Of a stretch of DNA of 64,000 bases, positions 62,816-64,000 are shown one piece after another. The translations under genes were made by a program, and so were the position numbers. The DNA comes from Diplonema papillatum. Taxonomy: Eukaryota; Euglenozoa; Diplonemea; Diplonemida; Diplonemidae. The stretch is from assembly GCA_030068145.1 (NCBI GenBank), contig JAPJBO010000657.1:62001-126000 (forward strand). The letters run 5' to 3'. The stretch's first letter is position 1, and each line of letters opens with the position of its first letter. Below the pieces are notes generated by a model. That model ran no database searches. It was not told the origin of the DNA and saw only the letters and a list, made by a program, of their open reading frames with translations.

Positions 62816-63611
62816 GTGGAGCACCCCCGTGGCGGTTGGTGGACGAGCCACAACTCAAACCCTTTCTCCAAGCGAACTCACTCTAAAACGGAGGATCCGT
62901 CCCCTCAGGGGGTCTACCCATTTCCGCACAGAGAAGGACGCGCTTTCGGCTTTAGGACCCACCTTCCACCAGGGGAGATATTTCGCTCTCAAAACGCACC
63001 GTCTCCCCATTGCGAAAGATATTCCAAGCCTTCAACGATGAGCAGTTTATTTTATTTTTTTGGTGCCAGAATACTTTGTCCAATTGTTCCGTACGGGAAC
63101 TATAGCTGTGCCTTGGGAAGCAGAAATGTTTCTGACTTATTTTCCGGCAGTGCTTTACGCAGCTCTCGGAAATTGCGCTCGGAGAAGAAAAAAAAAGGTC
63201 CGTATGTCCCACGGGCAACCACACAAAACTACGGCAACTGACTGGGCGAATATCGCCGGAAACACAAAAAAAAAAACGGGATTGAGACTGCATCCTTTGT
63301 GAATGTGATCTTGCTGGCGCTCACAGGAACCACTGCCTTGACTAGCCAACGTGAAAGGGTGCGCGTACGAGTCCACATCCCCGCCACGACTTTGCTCCCA
63401 GCCTCAACCAAACCGAAGATTCTATACTGCCAGACCATTGACTTCGAAAGGGCCTGTGGTAAGAGGGCGGAGGGTCCAGGGAAGATTTGCTTTGCCGGCC
63501 TTATCCACCGTTGTCTTTCTCTCGCTTATCGTCAGTGACGGGCAGCAAGGCGTTGCTTGGGACCGCGCTAACGGATCGGAAGTTTACGATAACGTACAGA
63601 CCAGCGCATTG
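62816..63611. other. gene-free stretch with R2/R16 scraps
   Basis: CCAAGCGAACTCACTCTAAA (62870) is an R2 tail; AATATCGCCGGAAACACAAA (63249) is R16-like. The rest is unassigned. Confidence 0.45.
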
Positions 63612-63780
63612 CCAAACGTCACCGGAGACTTTGAAAACCCCAGAGTTTTCAAGCGAACACATAGGAAATGGGCGCGCTCTAAACTATGTCGAATAGTCGG
63701 CAAAAGGCAATGCAAGACACACGCACAAGCACACGAGCTGCCACTACCGCAGATACGGTACGCACTACTATTATAGCCCC
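63612..63780 (+). repeat. R2 core followed by R2b head
   Basis: CACCGGAGACTTTGAAAACC, then AACACATAGGAAATGGGCGC, GTCGAATAGTCGGCAAAAGG and GCTGCCACTACCGCAGATAC. Core precedes head, the reverse of the usual order, implying two adjacent units. Confidence 0.65.
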
Positions 63781-63965
63781 AGGGCCCTACCGTCGTGGAT
63801 ACGAACCCACAAAACAGTTTCTGGGGCGCTGGTCTGCCCCAGCTGGCCATTTTCTGAAAAAAGCCTAAATCATCAAGTAGTAAAAAGACAAGATTAGCCT
63901 GACGATCGTATTCACTCACTCTCAACCACTAACAGGCGAATCCTCCCCCGGCACGTACAAACAAA

Positions 63966-64000
63966 CGTGTGCTTCCACGTGTGGATCCACAGGTACCACG
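63966..64000. mobile_element. fragment sharing the interior motif of the 21.5 kb hAT MITE
   Basis: CACGTGTGGATCCACAGGTA at the window edge matches the interior of the element at 21538-21852 (near 21610-21630). No CAGGG terminus is visible before the window ends, so this may be the start of a copy that continues outside or only a shared palindrome. Confidence 0.35.

Noticed and set aside
63790-63812. GGGTTCGTATCC (minus strand) as a tRNA B-box
   Set aside because: Only a 4-bp stem with an 8-nt loop forms and no acceptor stem is present.

Overview
This window looks like gene-poor nuclear DNA from a eukaryote. There are no operons, Shine-Dalgarno sites or bacterial genes. It is dense in poly(A), poly(C), AC, CT and TAC tracts, and almost every unique-looking stretch turns out to be a copy of some dispersed repeat. 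It also holds hAT-type transposon DNA and fragments of eukaryotic-type SSU and LSU rRNA. The species cannot be named from the sequence. A repeat-rich protist or alga is my inference; a search with the LSU fragment near 59.6-59.9 kb would place it.

Convincing coding sequence is scarce. (1) At 14.4-15.5 kb, minus strand, is the C-terminal part of a hAT transposase, inside a decayed element whose left end is at about 14475. (2) At 50.13-51.09 kb, plus strand, an open frame carries the QQ-D box, the zinc-binding cysteines and the His box of a ubiquitin-specific protease (USP). It ends in a CCHC-like zinc finger and lacks the N-terminal catalytic-cysteine box. Two minus-strand ORFs (12.75-13.25 and 56.78-57.05 kb) have coding-like composition but no recognisable family. 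RNA-derived pieces are an SSU 5'-end fragment (44.61 kb), an LSU 3'-end fragment (59.60-59.92 kb) and a degenerate tRNA-like sequence (12.39 kb).

The rest is a mosaic of repeat families, given working labels here. A-tailed short units are R2 (core CCGGAGACTTTAAAACCCC, end GAACTTTCACTCTAAAA), R3 (core CTTCGGGTGGGCTAGTCTGA) and R16 (core GGGATCGTCGGAAACAC). Longer units preceded by pyrimidine tracts are R1 (GCACCTGCTTTGTAGG, ~215 bp), R4 (GCGCCAGCTTGAAAGG, ~290 bp, related to R1) and R5 (CCACATGCAATGTGTG, ~125 bp). Other dispersed families are R6 (GACCGAAACACGGCG), R7 (GATGCTAGCATCAA), R8 (ACATTTCCGGAACAACGG), R9 (CGCTGCTTAACGGC), R10 (TGCTAGGCGTAGTTT), R12 (CTA-flanked), R13 (TTGACGTGGGCGGCTTT), R15 (TGTATTGTGCAGGCTAAA), R18 (TTGCCGCTCTCGGAGGCC), R19, R20, R21 (TGTCGGTCGCAATAGTCG) and R22 (ACCGACGGAGACCCCC). 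MITE-like inverted-repeat elements are R11, R14 and R17 (all TA-flanked), one at 40.27-40.61 kb, a textbook hAT MITE at 21.54-21.85 kb, and an internally deleted relative of the 14.5 kb hAT element at 47.08-47.29 kb.

Layout: 0-12 kb A-tailed repeats and simple tracts; 12.2-17.2 kb a nested structure with three kinds of repeat module in mirrored order around the hAT remnant and a telomere-like GGGTTAGGGT tract; 17-34 kb repeat mosaic with the hAT MITE; 34.7-35.7 kb a ~325-bp direct duplication; 36-49 kb nested MITEs, an R7 array and the SSU fragment; 50-51 kb the USP ORF; 51-64 kb repeat mosaic with the LSU fragment.

Two patterns stand out. Nearly all copies of the short families that I found lie in the same (+) orientation. 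And comparing two R17 copies gives a filled site against an empty site for insertions only about 35-60 bp long. All repeat calls come from reading the sequence by eye; copy boundaries are approximate.
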